64,000 nt of DNA from positions 19,009,549-19,073,548 of the forward strand of contig JAVIAB010000160.1 in NCBI GenBank assembly GCA_032433765.1. The letters are read 5' to 3'. Below, piece by piece: positions 40,397-52,120 of the stretch (positions are counted from its first letter, which is position 1; each line of letters begins with the position of its first letter). The DNA comes from Megaustenia siamemsis (Eukaryota; Mollusca; Gastropoda; Stylommatophora; Ariophantidae). The notes beneath the pieces are model-generated. The model was not told the DNA's origin. It saw nothing but the letters and a program-made list of their open reading frames with translations, and searched no databases. A program made the translations under genes and the position numbers.

Positions 40397-41350
40397 GGAG
40401 CTCGATAGCTCAGTGGTTAGTTAACTGGACTACAAATGACAAGATGTTGAGTTCGGTCCTGATCGACGGCTTCACCCAGCCTTAAATGGGTACCGGATTT
40501 TTTTTTATGGTACAGTAAAGCGGCACGGTGTTATTACTGATTATATTACCCCAAAATCATGTGAAGAAGATGTCATCAAACAGGTCTGTGGGCTTACCAA
40601 TATCAGCGTTGGTGAGGAGTGGATACCGGTGCCTACGTCTTTCAAGGGGACTTTCTCGTGTATTGTCACACTCGACAGGAAAAGTAGGGAACAGAGCCCG
40701 GTCGTGGTTAATGCTGAGGTCAACGGTCTCATCTGCGATAACACCGATGAGAAAGATGCAGTCATCTATACAGACGGATCTGTAAGACGACACCAAAGAA
40801 GTGCATGGGCATTTACAGCACGCTAGCATGATAAAAAAAAGTGGAGGCGGGCTCTGTACGCATGCAATGGGTAGAGTCGTTGCAGAAATCCAAAATACGT
40901 AAGGTCACCTTTGTCTATGTCCCTGGACATGCGGGAGTGCGGGGAAATGAAAGAGCGGACAGGTTGGCTAGCTGCGCTGTCGTTGAGGACGGACAACCAA
41001 TGGATCGGGCGGACATCATCAATGCACTCCGAGATGTGGGAAGAGCACAGGACTTCGACAAACACAGATCAACGTCACTTCTTCGGATGATGGAAATGGG
41101 AGTTAAGATGGGCACGGCCAGAAATGAGAAACTTGGTGGCCGTGTAAGAAGACTTATCAACCAACATAGAACTGGAGTCGTCAGTCGCTGGACACTGAGG
41201 GAATTGCTGAGGAGGGGATCTGAGCACCTATGGACATGTTCGGAGTGCAATGATGATGACCCGCAAATAACTCAAAAACTGAATAACTCATGTGCCGAAG
41301 GTCTGTATAAATTATGGTCACTAACACCATATTTCCTACACGCCGCTTGG
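40397..41350 (+). repeat. SINE-A split by RNase H element
   Basis: Head GGAGCTCGATAGCTCAGTGG to CCCCAAAATCATGTGAAGAAG, then foreign sequence, then resumption at TCATGTGCCGAAGGTCTG through CACGCCGCTTGGG and an oligo-T run. The two parts together make one complete SINE-A. Confidence 0.93.
40571..41287 (+). pseudogene. RNase H element, copy 2
   Basis: First frame (to 40826) contains SVGEEWIPVPTSFKG and AVIYTDGSVRRHQ; TDGS holds the first catalytic aspartate of RNase H. A stop and frameshift at about 40825-40841 replace what should be the central domain. The second frame (from 40841) holds VTFVYVPGHAGVRGNERAD, with the last catalytic aspartate, then RADIINALRDVGRAQDF, KLGGRVRRLINQHRTGVVSR and RGSEHLWTCSECNDDD. 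The CSEC pair near the end may be half of a zinc site. The middle loss removes the second catalytic acid, so it is inactive. The flanks TCATGTGAAGAAG (40558-40570) and TCATGTGCCGAAG (41288-41300) match at 11 of 13 bases. Confidence 0.9.
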
Positions 41351-41497
41351 GTTTTTTTTTTTTTTTTTTTTTACATTTTACTTATCTTTTATAGGATATA
41401 GTGTGTTCTCTTTTTTTTCTTTTGGCATAACTTTACATTGCAATATAAGAAGGTAGTTTCCCACTCCTTTCCACCACAGAGTTAAAGAGCAGAATAA

Positions 41498-41756
41498 GTA
41501 AAAAGTAAAGAGCCCCGTCACGCCAAGTGGTGTATAGGGAATATGGTGTTAGTGACCATAATTTTTACAGACCTTCGGCACAGGATTTTTTGGGTATGTG
41601 GACGGTATTACGCCCGTGCCGCTTTACTTTCCCCCCAAAAAATATTCGGTACCCATTTAAGGCTGGGTGAACCCGGAAGCCGTTGATCAGGATCGAACCG
41701 GACCTCTTGTCGTTAGTAGTCCAGATCACTAACGACTGAGCTATCACGGTTCCCAA
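41498..41756 (-). repeat. SINE-A full length, abutting satellite
   Basis: Antisense from AAAAAGTAAAGAGCCCCG to the head GAGCTATCACGGTTCCC. The 42-bp satellite begins within a few bases of the head. Confidence 0.93.
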
Positions 41757-43800
41757 GAGTCAGTGAGAGATGTGGAAATGTGCTAGAGATGGACAGGTGA
41801 GTCAGTGAGAGATGTTGAAATGTGCTAGAGATGGACAGGTGAGTCAGTGAGAGATGTGGAAATGTGCTAGAGATGGACAGGTGAGTCAGTGAGAGATGTG
41901 GAAATGTGCTAGAGATGGATAGGTGAGTCAGTGAGAGATGTGGAAATGTGCTAGAGATGGACAGGTGAGTCAGTGAGAGATGTGGAAATGTGCTAGAGAT
42001 GGATAGGTGAGTCAGTGAGAGATGTGGAAATGTGCTAGAGATGGACAGGTGAGTCAGTGAGAGATGTGGAAATGTGCTAGAGATGGATAGGTGAGTCAGT
42101 GAGAGATGTGGAAATGTGCTAGAGATGGACAGGTGAGTCAGTGAGAGATGTGGAAATGTGCTAGAGATGGACAGGTGAGTCAGTGAGAGATGTGGAAATG
42201 TGCTAGAGATGGACAGGTGAGTCAGTGAGAGATGTGGAAATGTGCTAGAGATGGACAGGTGAGTCAGTGAGAGATGTGGAAATGTGCTAGAGATGGACAG
42301 GTGAGTCAGTGAGAGATGTGGAAATGTGCTAGAGATGGACAGGTGAGTCAGTGAGAGATGTGGAAATGTGCTAGAGATGGACAGGTGAGTCAGTGAGAGA
42401 TGTGGAAATGTGCTAGAGATGGACAGGTGAGTCAGTGAGAGATGTAGAAATGTGCTAGAGATGGACAGGTGAGTCAGTGAGAGATGTGGAAATGTGCTAG
42501 AGATGGACAGGTGAGTCAGTGAGAGATGTGGAAATGTGCTAGAGATGGACAGGTGAGTCAGTGAGAGATGTGGAAATGTGCTAGAGATGGACAGGTGAGT
42601 CAGTGAGAGATGTGGAAATGTGCTAGAGATGGACAGGTGAGTCAGTGAGAGATGTGGAAATGTGCTAGAGATGGACAGGTGAGTCAGTGAGAGATGTGGA
42701 AATGTGCTAGAGATGGACAGGTGAGTCAGTGAGAGATGTGGAAATGTGCTAGAGATGGACAGGTGAGTCAGTGAGAGATGTGGAAATGTGCTAGAGATGG
42801 ACAGGTGAGTCAGTGAGAGATGTGGAAATGTGCTAGAGATGGACAGGTGAGTCAGTGAGAGATGTGGAAATGTGCTAGAGATGGACAGGTGAGTCAGTGA
42901 GAGATGTGGAAATGTGCTAGAGATGGACAGGTGAGTCAGTGAGAGATGTGGAAATGTGCTAGAGATGGACAGGTGAGTCAGTGAGAGATGTGGAAATGTG
43001 CTAGAGATGGACAGGTGAGTCAGTGAGAGATGTGGAAATGTGCTAGAGATGGACAGGTGAGTCAGTGAGAGATGTGGAAATGTGCTAGAGATGGACAGGT
43101 GAGTCAGTGAGAGATGTGGAAATGTGCTAGAGATGGACAGGTGAGTCAGTGAGAGATGTGGAAATGTGCTAGAGATGGACAGGTGAGTCAGTGAGAGATG
43201 TGGAAATGTGCTAGAGATGGACAGGTGAGTCAGTGAGAGATGTGGAAATGTGCTAGAGATGGACAGGTGAGTCAGTGAGAGATGTGGAAATGTGCTAGAG
43301 ATGGACAGGTGAGTCAGTGAGAGATGTGGAAATGTGCTAGAGATGGACAGGTGAGTCAGTGAGAGATGTGGAAATGTGCTAGAGATGGACAGGTGAGTCA
43401 GTGAGAGATGTGGAAATGTGCTAGAGATGGATAGGTGAGTCAGTGAGAGATGTGGAAATGTGCTAGAGATGGACAGGTGAGTCAGTGAGAGATGTGGAAA
43501 TGTGCTAGAGATGGACAGGTGAGTCAGTGAGAGATGTGGAAATGTGCTAGAAATAAACAGGTGAGTCAGTGAGAGATGTGGAAATGTGCTAGAGATGGAT
43601 AGGTGAGTCAGTGAGAGATGTGGAAATGTGCTAGAGATGGACAGGTGAGTCAGTGAGAGATGTGGAAATGTGCTAGAGATGGACAGGTGAGTCAGTGAGA
43701 GATGTGGAAATGTGCTAGAGATGGACAGGTGAGTCAGTGAGAGATGTGGAAATGTGCTAGAGATGGACAGGTGAGTCAGTGAGAGATGTGGAAGTTTGTT
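41757..43800. repeat. 42-bp satellite, about 48 copies
   Basis: Unit of 42 bp composed of GAGTCAGTGAGAGATG then TGGAAATGTGCTAGAGATGG then ACAGGT. Units are nearly identical. The commonest variant is GATAGGT for GACAGGT, concentrated at both ends of the array. The last unit decays (GAAGTTTGTTACAG). Confidence 0.98.
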
Positions 43801-43853
43801 ACAGATTTACAGGAAGTGAGCAAGACACAAGGGGATCAGAGAAATACGTGAAG

Positions 43854-45722
43854 TCCAACGAGACATACGAGCATTAACAAGAGATGTCAATGTTCAAGAG
43901 ACATACGAGCATTAACAAGAGATGTCAATGTACAAGAGACATATAAGCATTAACAAGAGATGTCAATGTTCAAGAGACATACGAGCATTAACAAGAGATG
44001 TCAATGTTCAAGAGACATATAAGCATTAACAAGAGATGTCAATGTTCAAGAGACATACGAGCATTAACAAGAGATGTCAATGTACAAGAGACATATAAGC
44101 ATTAACAAGAGATGTCAATGTTCAAGAGACATATAAGCATTAACAAGAGATGTCAATGTACAAGAGACATATAAGCATTAACAAGAGATGTCAATGTTCA
44201 AGAGACATACGAGCATTAACAAGAGATGTCAATGTTCAAGAGACATATAATCATTAACAAGAGATGTCAATGTTCAAGAGACATATAAGCATTAACAAGA
44301 GATGTCAATGTTCAAGAGACATATAAGCATTAACAAGAGATGTCAATGTTCAAGAGACATATAAGCATTAACAAGAGATGTCAATGTTCAAGAGACATAC
44401 GAGCATTAACAAGAGATGTCAATGTTCAAGAGACATATAAGCATTAACAAGAGATGTCAATGTTCAAGAGACATACGAGCATTAACAAGAGATGTCAATG
44501 TTCAAGAGACATATAAGCATTAACAAGAGATGTCAATGTTCAAGAGACATATAAGCATTAACAAGAGATGTCAATGTTCAAGAGACATATAAGCATTAAC
44601 AAGAGATGTCAATGTTCAAGAGACATATAAGCATTAACAAGAGATGTCAATGTTCAAGAGACATATAAGCATTAACAAGAGATGTCAATGTTCAAGAGAC
44701 ATATAAGCATTAACAAGAGATGTCAATGTTCAAGAGACATATAAGCATTAACAAGAGATGTCAATGTTCAAGAGACATATAAGCATTAACAAGAGATGTC
44801 AATGTTCAAGAGACATACGAGCATTAACAAGAGATGTCAATGTTCAAGAGACATATAAGCATTAACAAGAGATGTCAATGTTCAAGAGACATACGAGCAT
44901 TAACAAGAGATGTCAATGTTCAAGAGACATATAAGCATTAACAAGAGATGTCAATGTTCAAGAGACATATAAGCATTAACAAGAGATGTCAATGTTCAAG
45001 AGACATATAAGCATTAACAAGAGATGTCAATGTTCAAGAGACATACGAGCATTAACAAGAGATGTCAATGTTCAAGAGACATACGAGCATTAACAAGAGA
45101 TGTCAATGTTCAAGAGACATACGAGCATTAACAAGAGATGTCAATGTTCAAGAGACATATAAGCATTAACAAGAGATGTCAATGTTCAAGAGACATACGA
45201 GCATTAACAAGAGATGTCAATGTTCAAGAGACATACGAGCATTAACAAGAGATGTCAATGTTCAAGAGACATATAAGCATCAACAAGAGATGTCAATGTT
45301 CAAGAGACATACGAGCATTAACAAGAGATGTCAATGTTCAAGAGACATATAAGCATTAACAAGAGATGTCAATGTTCAAGAGACATACGAGCATTAACAA
45401 GAGATGTCAATGTTCAAGAGACATACGAGCATTAACAAGAGATGTCAATGTTCAAGAGACATACGAGCATTAACTTGAGATGTCAATGTTCAAGAGACAT
45501 ACGAGCATTAACAAGAGATGTCAATGTTCAAGAGACATATAAGCATTAACAAGAGATGTCAATGTTCAAGAGACATACGAGCATTAACAAGAGATGTCAA
45601 TGTTCAAGAGACATATAAGCATTAACAAGAGATGTCAATGTTCAAGAGACATACGAGCATTAACAAGAGATGTCAATGTTCAAGAGACATACGAGCATTA
45701 ACAAGAGATGTCAATGTTTACG
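43854..45722. repeat. 38-bp satellite, about 49 copies
   Basis: Unit of 38 bp composed of AAGAGACATATAAGCATTAA then CAAGAGATGTCAATGTTC. Two variants, ACATACGAGC and ACATATAAGC, are interspersed throughout. TGTACAAG replaces TGTTCAAG in a few left-hand units. One unit has AACTTGAG. Confidence 0.98.
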
Positions 45723-45840
45723 AGACGTACGGAGACGAGAGAGACATACGACGATTGTGACACAGAGAAAGCGAGAGAGGGAGATAGAGAGAGCGAGAGA
45801 GAGAGTGTGTGTATGTGTGTGTGTGTGTGTGTGAGAGAGA
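45723..45840. repeat. GA-rich and (GT)n tract
   Basis: GAGAGAG runs with an inner GTGTGTGTGT stretch immediately after the 38-bp array. Confidence 0.9.
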
Positions 45841-46139
45841 GATCATACAGCTCTGCAATGTTTTTAACAACTACTTCATCGTATCCTATCTCCACTAATA
45901 TGAGTTGCCAGGTGTCGATGTATTCAGAAAGGTTGAAATATTTGTGCCCTTTATGTCCACATGTCAGACTTAGCTAAAGTATATTTTAAAGATCAACTTT
46001 TGCCTTTCATCCTAGAGGATGAATATTCTTTCATCTGGACCACTCAGTAGATTATGGTCTTGGTCCGCTGTGGTTTCTTCACCCCGACTTCAGCTAACTT
46101 TTAAGAGTCTCTTTTACCCACTGTCAGTGCTTAAGTATA

Positions 46140-46630
46140 TAGTAGTAATCGTTGAGTGCCGTCTCTGCATCGAAAGTTGGCTAACATGGAGCGCCATTCC
46201 GCTGTGTCTCTATAATGGTACAGGTTGTCATAGGCTGACTTGTCCATCTTTTGATGTTACTCGACCATTTTGGTCTTGGTTTATCTCTGCCTCTTCTACC
46301 TTGTATTTTTCCCTTCCAATATTATTTTAGTAGGCTCCGTGTCTTTTAACATGCCCCAAATATCTCATTTATCTTGTTTGAATTGTGTTTAATATTTCTT
46401 TTCATTTTTAGTTGTTTTAAAATTTCATCCCGCGTTTTCTTTGCTTTCCATCCATTTGTTCCCATTCTTCTATAAATCCACATGTCAAAAGCTTAAATTC
46501 TGCTTTCCTGTCTAATGTAGTGTTCCTGCACCATACATGAATGTTGAGAAGATATAACATTTTGCTATTCTTAGTTTTAGTCCGGGTGTTATTTCCTTCA
46601 CGTTAGTATATTTTTCATGGCATTAAAATT
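46140..46630 (-). pseudogene. LINE-b C-terminal half
   Basis: Minus-strand reading gives the block order MKNI-like thumb, NVHVWCRNTTLDRK-like, WIYRRMGTNGWKAK-like, EILKQLK, IRYLGHVKR-like, RRGRD-like basic block and WRSMLANFRCRDGT-like end at the left. Frameshifts and stops throughout. No duplication identified. Confidence 0.8.
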
Positions 46631-46639
46631 ATCTAACAC

Positions 46640-47480
46640 TGTATATTTAAATATACTTTACCCGAATAGCTTTTAACAAGAAATATGGAAATTGTTTTTT
46701 TTTTTTTCAGTTTAATTTTCCTGAACGTAAATAGCGCGAAGGCGTTTAACTGGGATAATTATATGCCAAGGTAGTTATGACACTTCTCTCCCTGATAAGA
46801 TTCATATTATGAATACTTAATGAAGTGATTCAAGAGCTCGCTCGAATAAAGACCTCATAATGAGCACTTTTAAAACACGAGGACAAGGCAAGTTCAAGTG
46901 AAAAACGAGTGAGAACTCGTTGTGGTCTCAAAATAACAAGATATACACCCTGTCAACGAGAATAATGACAATAACATTTGTTATGATATGTGAGATAAAT
47001 TATGGATTATTGAGAAGATTCTGAGGATAGGCTTGTTCACTATTTGATGGAGCAAGACACATTGGAGAACATTAGTGAAATCAACATCGATAAATGAAAT
47101 CTCCAAGAGATGAAAGACGAATCTAAATATTAAATATGCTCAAAACATTTCTTTTTAATCGAAATATGCCTCATATTTATATATGGAATGTTAACATAAT
47201 CACATAGTGGTTTTATTCAATTCCATAATGCCTGAAAAAAAAAATCGTCTTTTTTGAGTTAATAGATTGTCTGTAAGGTGATTATTGAATGTGACAATTT
47301 GATATCAAGATTATTGTTGTTGGACACAATGTGGCTTTAAAATAATTATTGTCATTAAAATCAGCAGACTGTATACGTTTATTGTCGGTCAAATTCGCCA
47401 TGGGAAGCTTATTTTACGTAACAGTCTATCGTCTACCTGTATTATTTGTTTTTTAGCTGCGTCTGTCTTACTCTTTATCT
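46640..47480. other. unassigned AT-rich stretch
   Basis: No element recognised. Confidence 0.3.
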
Positions 47481-47483
47481 ATA

Positions 47484-47772
47484 CTATATATATATATACA
47501 CACATATATATATATATATATATAGGGAGCCGCGATAGCTCAGTGGTTAGTGAACTGGACTACCACGGACAAGGGGTAGGGTTCGAACCCAACAGACGGC
47601 TTCCGGGTTCACCCAGCCTTAAATGGGTACCGGATTTTTTCTGGGAAAGTAAAGCAGCACGGGCGTAATACTGACCACATTACCCCAAAAATCATGTGCT
47701 GAAGGTCTGTAAAATATAGGGTCACTAACACTATATTTCCCTATACGCTACTTGGCGTGACTGGGGTACTTT

Positions 47773-47804
<32 letters not shown>
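47484..47804 (+). repeat. SINE-A inserted in a (TA)n tract
   Basis: The SINE occupies 47525-47776: GGGAGCCGCGATAGCTCAG, box B GGGTTCGAACCC, tail GGGGTACTTTACTT. A TATATATA run lies on each side, so the target was a TA microsatellite and the duplication is hidden. Confidence 0.95.
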
Positions 47805-47806
<2 letters not shown>

Positions 47807-48660
47807 AATAAAGATAAAGAGGGAGGAACAGAAAATGATACCAAAATAAGGATATCAAAAGCAAGAGGAGCTTTTGTTGCACTGGGAAACGTATGGACCA
47901 AAGAAATTAGGTTAAATACAAACATAAAAATGTTCAACTCCACTGTTAAGTCAGTCTTATTTTATGGCTGTGAAACATGGAGAACAACAAAATTGACAAT
48001 CATGAAGATACAGACTTTTATTAATGGATGCTTACGCAGAATAAAAGGATGGGTATGGCAGGACAAAATCACTAACATAGAATTATGGAAATCTACCAGT
48101 CAAATTGACCTTTCCTTTCGAGCCGTAACCGGCCCATAGGGCGTAGACCAAGATACACCTTCACCTATATGAATTTTTGTTCTAGCAGTTTTCTTTAAAG
48201 ATATTTTATCAAATCTCGCCATCTGTCTCTGTTCTGTGCAAGCAGTTCTATCTCATTGAGGGAGCCGATTCCTGCTGCTCTTGCCTCTCTCATCAATGTT
48301 CTTCTCAGTGTCTCCCTGGGTCTTCCTCTTTTTCTTTACCTGTTGTTTCCCATATGAGGGCTTGCTTTGCTATTCGATTACCAGTCAAATACTAGTGGAT
48401 AAATAGATACAGCGAAGACGATGGCGCTGGAAAGGACACACACTGCGGAAGCCAACTGAGAGTATTACACAACAGCCCCTTTTTGGAATCCCCAGTGTAA
48501 AAAGACAAAGAGGAAGACCAAAGAATTCTTCAAGAAGACAGATAAAAGCAGAGATGAAGATGATGGGGAAAAGATGGAATGATCTTAAAAGAATGGCAAG
48601 AAACAGAACAACTTGGAAAGTGTTTGTTGAAGACCTATGCTCCACAGTGAGCTGAAAGGA
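47805..48660 (+). pseudogene. LINE-d C-terminal half, split by LINE-e
   Basis: First part (to 48105): RISKARGAFVALGNVW, NSTVKSVLFYGCETWRTTKL and INGCLRRIKGWVWQDK. Second part (from 48379): SQILVDK, then RWRWKGHTLRKPTES, VKRQRGRPKNSSRRQIKAE, KRWNDLKRMARNRTTWKVF and VEDLCSTVS. Reading continues in one frame in each part with a stop after VDK. YGCETW is the thumb-region motif of LINE reverse transcriptases. Confidence 0.9.
48106..48378 (-). pseudogene. LINE-e 3' end inserted in LINE-d
   Basis: Minus-strand frame: AKQALIWETTGKEKRGRPRE, LRRTLMREARAAGIGSLNE and AQNRDRWRDLIKYL, then a short 3' untranslated part. The duplication TACCAGTCAAAT at 48094-48105 and 48379-48390 is perfect. This family appears only here. 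Confidence 0.93.
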
Positions 48661-48786
48661 AGAAGGAGAAGCTGCGTCTGTCTGAAACAAGTGCACAGTC
48701 AATAGCAAGACAATACGTTGCGTTGTATATTATTATGTAAATATTAATTAACGAAGAGATCAATACATTTTTTAATATATAAGAAA

Positions 48787-49110
48787 GGGGACTGGTTGGT
48801 CTCGAGGCAAGACGCCGGCCTCGAGACAGAGAAGTCGTGGGTTCAAATCCCGGCTGCACCGGTTGGGATTTTTATTTATGATTTCTCTCCACCACGGCAA
48901 CCACCCCTGGTCTCAGCAACGCGGCCCGGCCTGAAACGTCAATTACTCATCGACGGAAAAATTATGAGTACCTCCGACGTTGGAGTTATCTTCCTGTGCG
49001 GCGAAGGACCCCTGTGCACACGGATGCCAGGGAAAAAAGGATTAACCCGCACAATTCAGTTCCTAGTCTTTAGGGACTTCGTCAGAGGTAAAAGCTGGTG
49101 AACGAAAAAA
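48787..49110 (+). repeat. SINE-B with target-site duplication
   Basis: Head GGGGACTGGTTGGTCTCGAG, box B GGGTTCAAATCCCGG, body, tail GGTGAACGAAAAAA. The duplication AATATATAAG at 48774-48783 and 49111-49120 is perfect. Confidence 0.96.
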
Positions 49111-49120
49111 AATATATAAG

Positions 49121-49780
49121 GAAAGGAATTCATGTTTAGAAACAAATAGTTAAATATGTCGGGTTTTACGATTGGCTCGTAATCGGGTCCAAGATTGACT
49201 GTTCAGTGACGTTTGAGAAAGAGATAGCGGAGAGTGGTACTAGAAGACACAAGGGAGACAAAGAAATAAACGTGTGTAAATAACATAGAAATATGCCATT
49301 TTAAGCAGATAATTACTAAGTAATGATAATGAAGTGAATGCTGTCATTGATGAGATGTCTCGGCACACAAAAATTCGTATTACGAAGAACCGTTATTTTT
49401 GTCAGAACTTTTATTTTATATTGAATTTCTGTTATTTTTATTTTCTTAACAGTTCATATAGATTATGTAAGCACTAGAGATTACACGTCTTTGTTAATCT
49501 ACAAGGTTCTGTTGTGATATTTCAGTTTTGAATGGACTCTCAAATGATTTAATTAATTTTAGCACTCGTGTTGTCCTCGAGAAATGAGACCGCTACAACG
49601 TTTTTGCATGAAAATGAGCAATAAGTGTCATATTCTTCTACTTCTAAAGGTGCCAATTGAAAAGATGTTATTCTTTATATCTCATGACAATTCAATTGTC
49701 TTAAACATACTATACCGTATGTTATAATAATATGGTTAGACGTCTCGATTTTTCCGAGACAGACCCAGTCTTTTTATTCT
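49121..49780. other. unassigned AT-rich stretch
   Basis: Nothing recognised. Confidence 0.3.
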
Positions 49781-49784
49781 TTGT

Positions 49785-49798
49785 CTCTCTCTCTCTCT

Positions 49799-49842
<44 letters not shown>
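49785..49842. repeat. (CT)n followed by about 40 T
   Basis: A pure T run of about 40 bases preceded by CTCTCTCTCT. It is possibly the poly-A end of an antisense retroposon, but no body was recognised to its right. Confidence 0.9.
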
Positions 49843-50084
49843 GCGATCCAGTCCAGGACGTCAATTTGTCCTAAGGTTAGAAAATTTTTTAAATTTTGTC
49901 CCGGACTTCTTGCAGTCCAATTCCGGACGATTCTTTGTTCCGAATTTGGCAGATTTTGTCAATCAGGGTCTGATTTCAAGAAATGCATTTTTCTCTGGCT
50001 GACGTTATAGCTGTCTATCTTTACACGTCGTTGATTGAGTTATCATGATGTTTTTCCTCCTCTAATTTGAATATGTTCATTCGC

Positions 50085-50130
50085 ATCATCATCATCATCT
50101 CCAAATACCGCGCATGCTGGTGTAGGAACA
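50085..50130 (-). repeat. LINE-a2 3' tip
   Basis: CATCATCATCATCTCC then GCATGCTGGTGTAGG is the complement of the CCTACACCAGCATGC and (GATG)n terminus of LINE-a2. Confidence 0.5.
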
Positions 50131-50287
50131 GCAGGAAACATGGTAGGGTCACAGTTGTTAGGTTTCTGGAAGACTTGAAGCAACAACAGCCTAGCAAATG
50201 AATGGAACTATCAACGTTGTCTGACATTTCTACAAGATAGGATCAAGAAAGATGAAGAAAATGAAGTAGAATTTATTATGTTATGTA

Positions 50288-50484
50288 CCAAGTAAATTGA
50301 AGGAATAGACCTGGAGACAGTTCAGAACTACAACTACCTTGGACTTACTATAACCAGTGATGGAAAATGTACAACTGAAATAAACAAAAGAATAGGAATG
50401 GCAAAAAGTAATATTAATGTCATGAAGAACATACTAACATTAAATCAAATAACACCAGGGCTAAAACTAAGAATAGCAAAATGA
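50288..50484 (+). pseudogene. LINE-b thumb fragment
   Basis: Decodes to EGIDLETVQNYNYLG, TITSDGKCTTEINKR and IGMAKSNINVMKN, then is cut off at LRIAK before a 40-bp array. It is truncated at its 3' end, unlike the usual 5' truncation, so the array or a deletion removed the rest. Confidence 0.85.
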
Positions 50485-50498
50485 AGGTTTTAAAAAAA

Positions 50499-50820
50499 AC
50501 ATGCATGAAAAATGAGAAGCAAAGATAACGATTTAAAACTGCTTATGGAAAATGAGAAACAAAGATAACGATTTAAAACTGCAAATGGAAAATGAGAAAC
50601 AAAGATAACGATTTAAAACTGCATATGGAAAATGAGAAACAAAGATAACGATTTAAAACTGCATATGGAAAATGAGAAACAAAGATAACGATTTAAAACT
50701 GCATATGGGAAATGAGAAACAAAGATAACGATGTTAAACTTGCACATGGAAAATGAGAAACAAAGATAACGATTTAAAACTGCATATAGAAAATGAGAAA
50801 CAAAGATAACGATACAAAAT
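50499..50820. repeat. 40-bp minisatellite, about 8 copies
   Basis: Unit of 40 bp: AAAATGAGAAACAAAGATAA then CGATTTAAAACTGCATATGG. It starts where the LINE-b fragment ends. Confidence 0.95.
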
Positions 50821-51183
50821 TTTATACTAGGAAAAGTGTAAAACAATAGTGACAATTTACTCAAAGAAAAATCACTTGGTAAAGAGAAACAATTAAAAAG
50901 TTGACATATCCTACACATGGAAAATGAAAATAAAAAAAACGGCCCTAAGACAAGATCAGGATGTTGCTACAAGCAGTGACATGAACAATAACAACTTACC
51001 AGTTACGATGGATTCGTCATTCTTGAACATGGTTTGCCTGTTTGTGAGGATAAAGTAAGAGCATATATGAGCTATGCGACCAAGATGCCTCGAGAGCACA
51101 CACAAAATACACAGACTAAAACAAAAATAATAAACTTTCATATAACTATCATTGTTATGTTTCGTTCGCTCTACTACTTTCAT

Positions 51184-51921
51184 ACAATTGCTTAATGTGA
51201 TAAACATAACAAGCAAAAAATATGGACTAGAAATGAATATCAAAAAGACTAAAACTATGATCATAAACAAAGAAAATTCTCAAGACCTACAATTAAATAT
51301 CACAGTTGAGGGAATACATCTGGAGACAGTCCAGAACTACAACTACCTGGGACATACTATAACCAATGATGGAAAATGCAAAGCTGAAATAAACAAAAGA
51401 ATAGGTATGGCAAAAAGTAATTTTAATGCCATGAAAAATATACTAACAACAAAACAAATATCAGCAGGGCTGAAACTAAGAATGGCAAAATGTTACGTCT
51501 TCTCAATATTCCTGTATGGTGCAGAAACATGAACATTAGACAAGAAAACAGAACAGAAAATTGAAGCCTTTGAAATGTGGATTTATAGAAGAATAGGTAG
51601 AATTGGATGGAAACAAAAGATAACAAACGATGAAGTTTTAAAACAACTGAAAATAAAAAGAGAACTACTAAATACAATTATGACAAGACAAATGAAATTT
51701 TTGGGGCATGTTAAAAGACACAAAAGCCTACTAAAAGTAATATTGGAAGGAAAAATACAAGGTAAAAGAGGCAGAGGCAGACCAAGACTAACATGGACGA
51801 GTAACATCAAAAGATGGACAAGTCAATATATGACAGCCTGCACCATCAAAGCAAGAAACAGAGTAGAATAGCGATCCATGGTAGCCAACCTTCGTTGCGG
51901 AGAAGGCACTCGATGATGATG
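51184..51921 (+). pseudogene. LINE-b, best long copy, 738 bp
   Basis: One frame runs the whole length with only two stops: GLEMNIKKTKTMIINKE, HLETVQNYNYLGHTITNDG, KRIGMAKSNFNAMKN, KCYVFSIFLYGAET (stop where W is expected), KIEAFEMWIYRRIGRIGW, DEVLKQLKIKRELLN, MKFLGHVKRHKSLLK, GKRGRGRPRLTWTSN, RNRVE (stop where W is expected) and RSMVANLRCGEGT. Both stops look like TGG changed to TGA or TAG. An 11-bp duplication ACTACTTTCAT lies at 51173-51183 and 51922-51932. The element is 5'-truncated within the RT palm/thumb and ends in a GATGATGATG tail. Confidence 0.96.
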
Positions 51922-52078
51922 ACTACTTTCATTCTCTCCTTCTTTGTTACTCAAAAAATTCTCTCTCTCCAATCCTTTATCTCTTTTTGTATTTCTCGCT
52001 ACTCTTCATCCACGCTTCTGTAAATTTTCCGACATCTCCAGTCTCTCTCTCATTTTTCCTCGCCATCTTCATCAATGT

Positions 52079-52079
<1 letters not shown>

Positions 52080-52118
<39 letters not shown>

Positions 52119-52120
52119 CA
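52080..52120. repeat. (CT)n and (TA)n
   Basis: CTCTCTCTCT followed by TATATATATA, ending at the start of the RNase H element copy 3. Confidence 0.93.

Noticed and set aside
41757..45722. CRISPR-like array
   Set aside because: Units are directly tandem with no unique spacers, and the context is an animal genome; these are satellites.
48787..48865. Functional tRNA gene at the SINE-B head
   Set aside because: Head is shared by all full SINE-B copies and flanked by the SINE body and target-site duplications.
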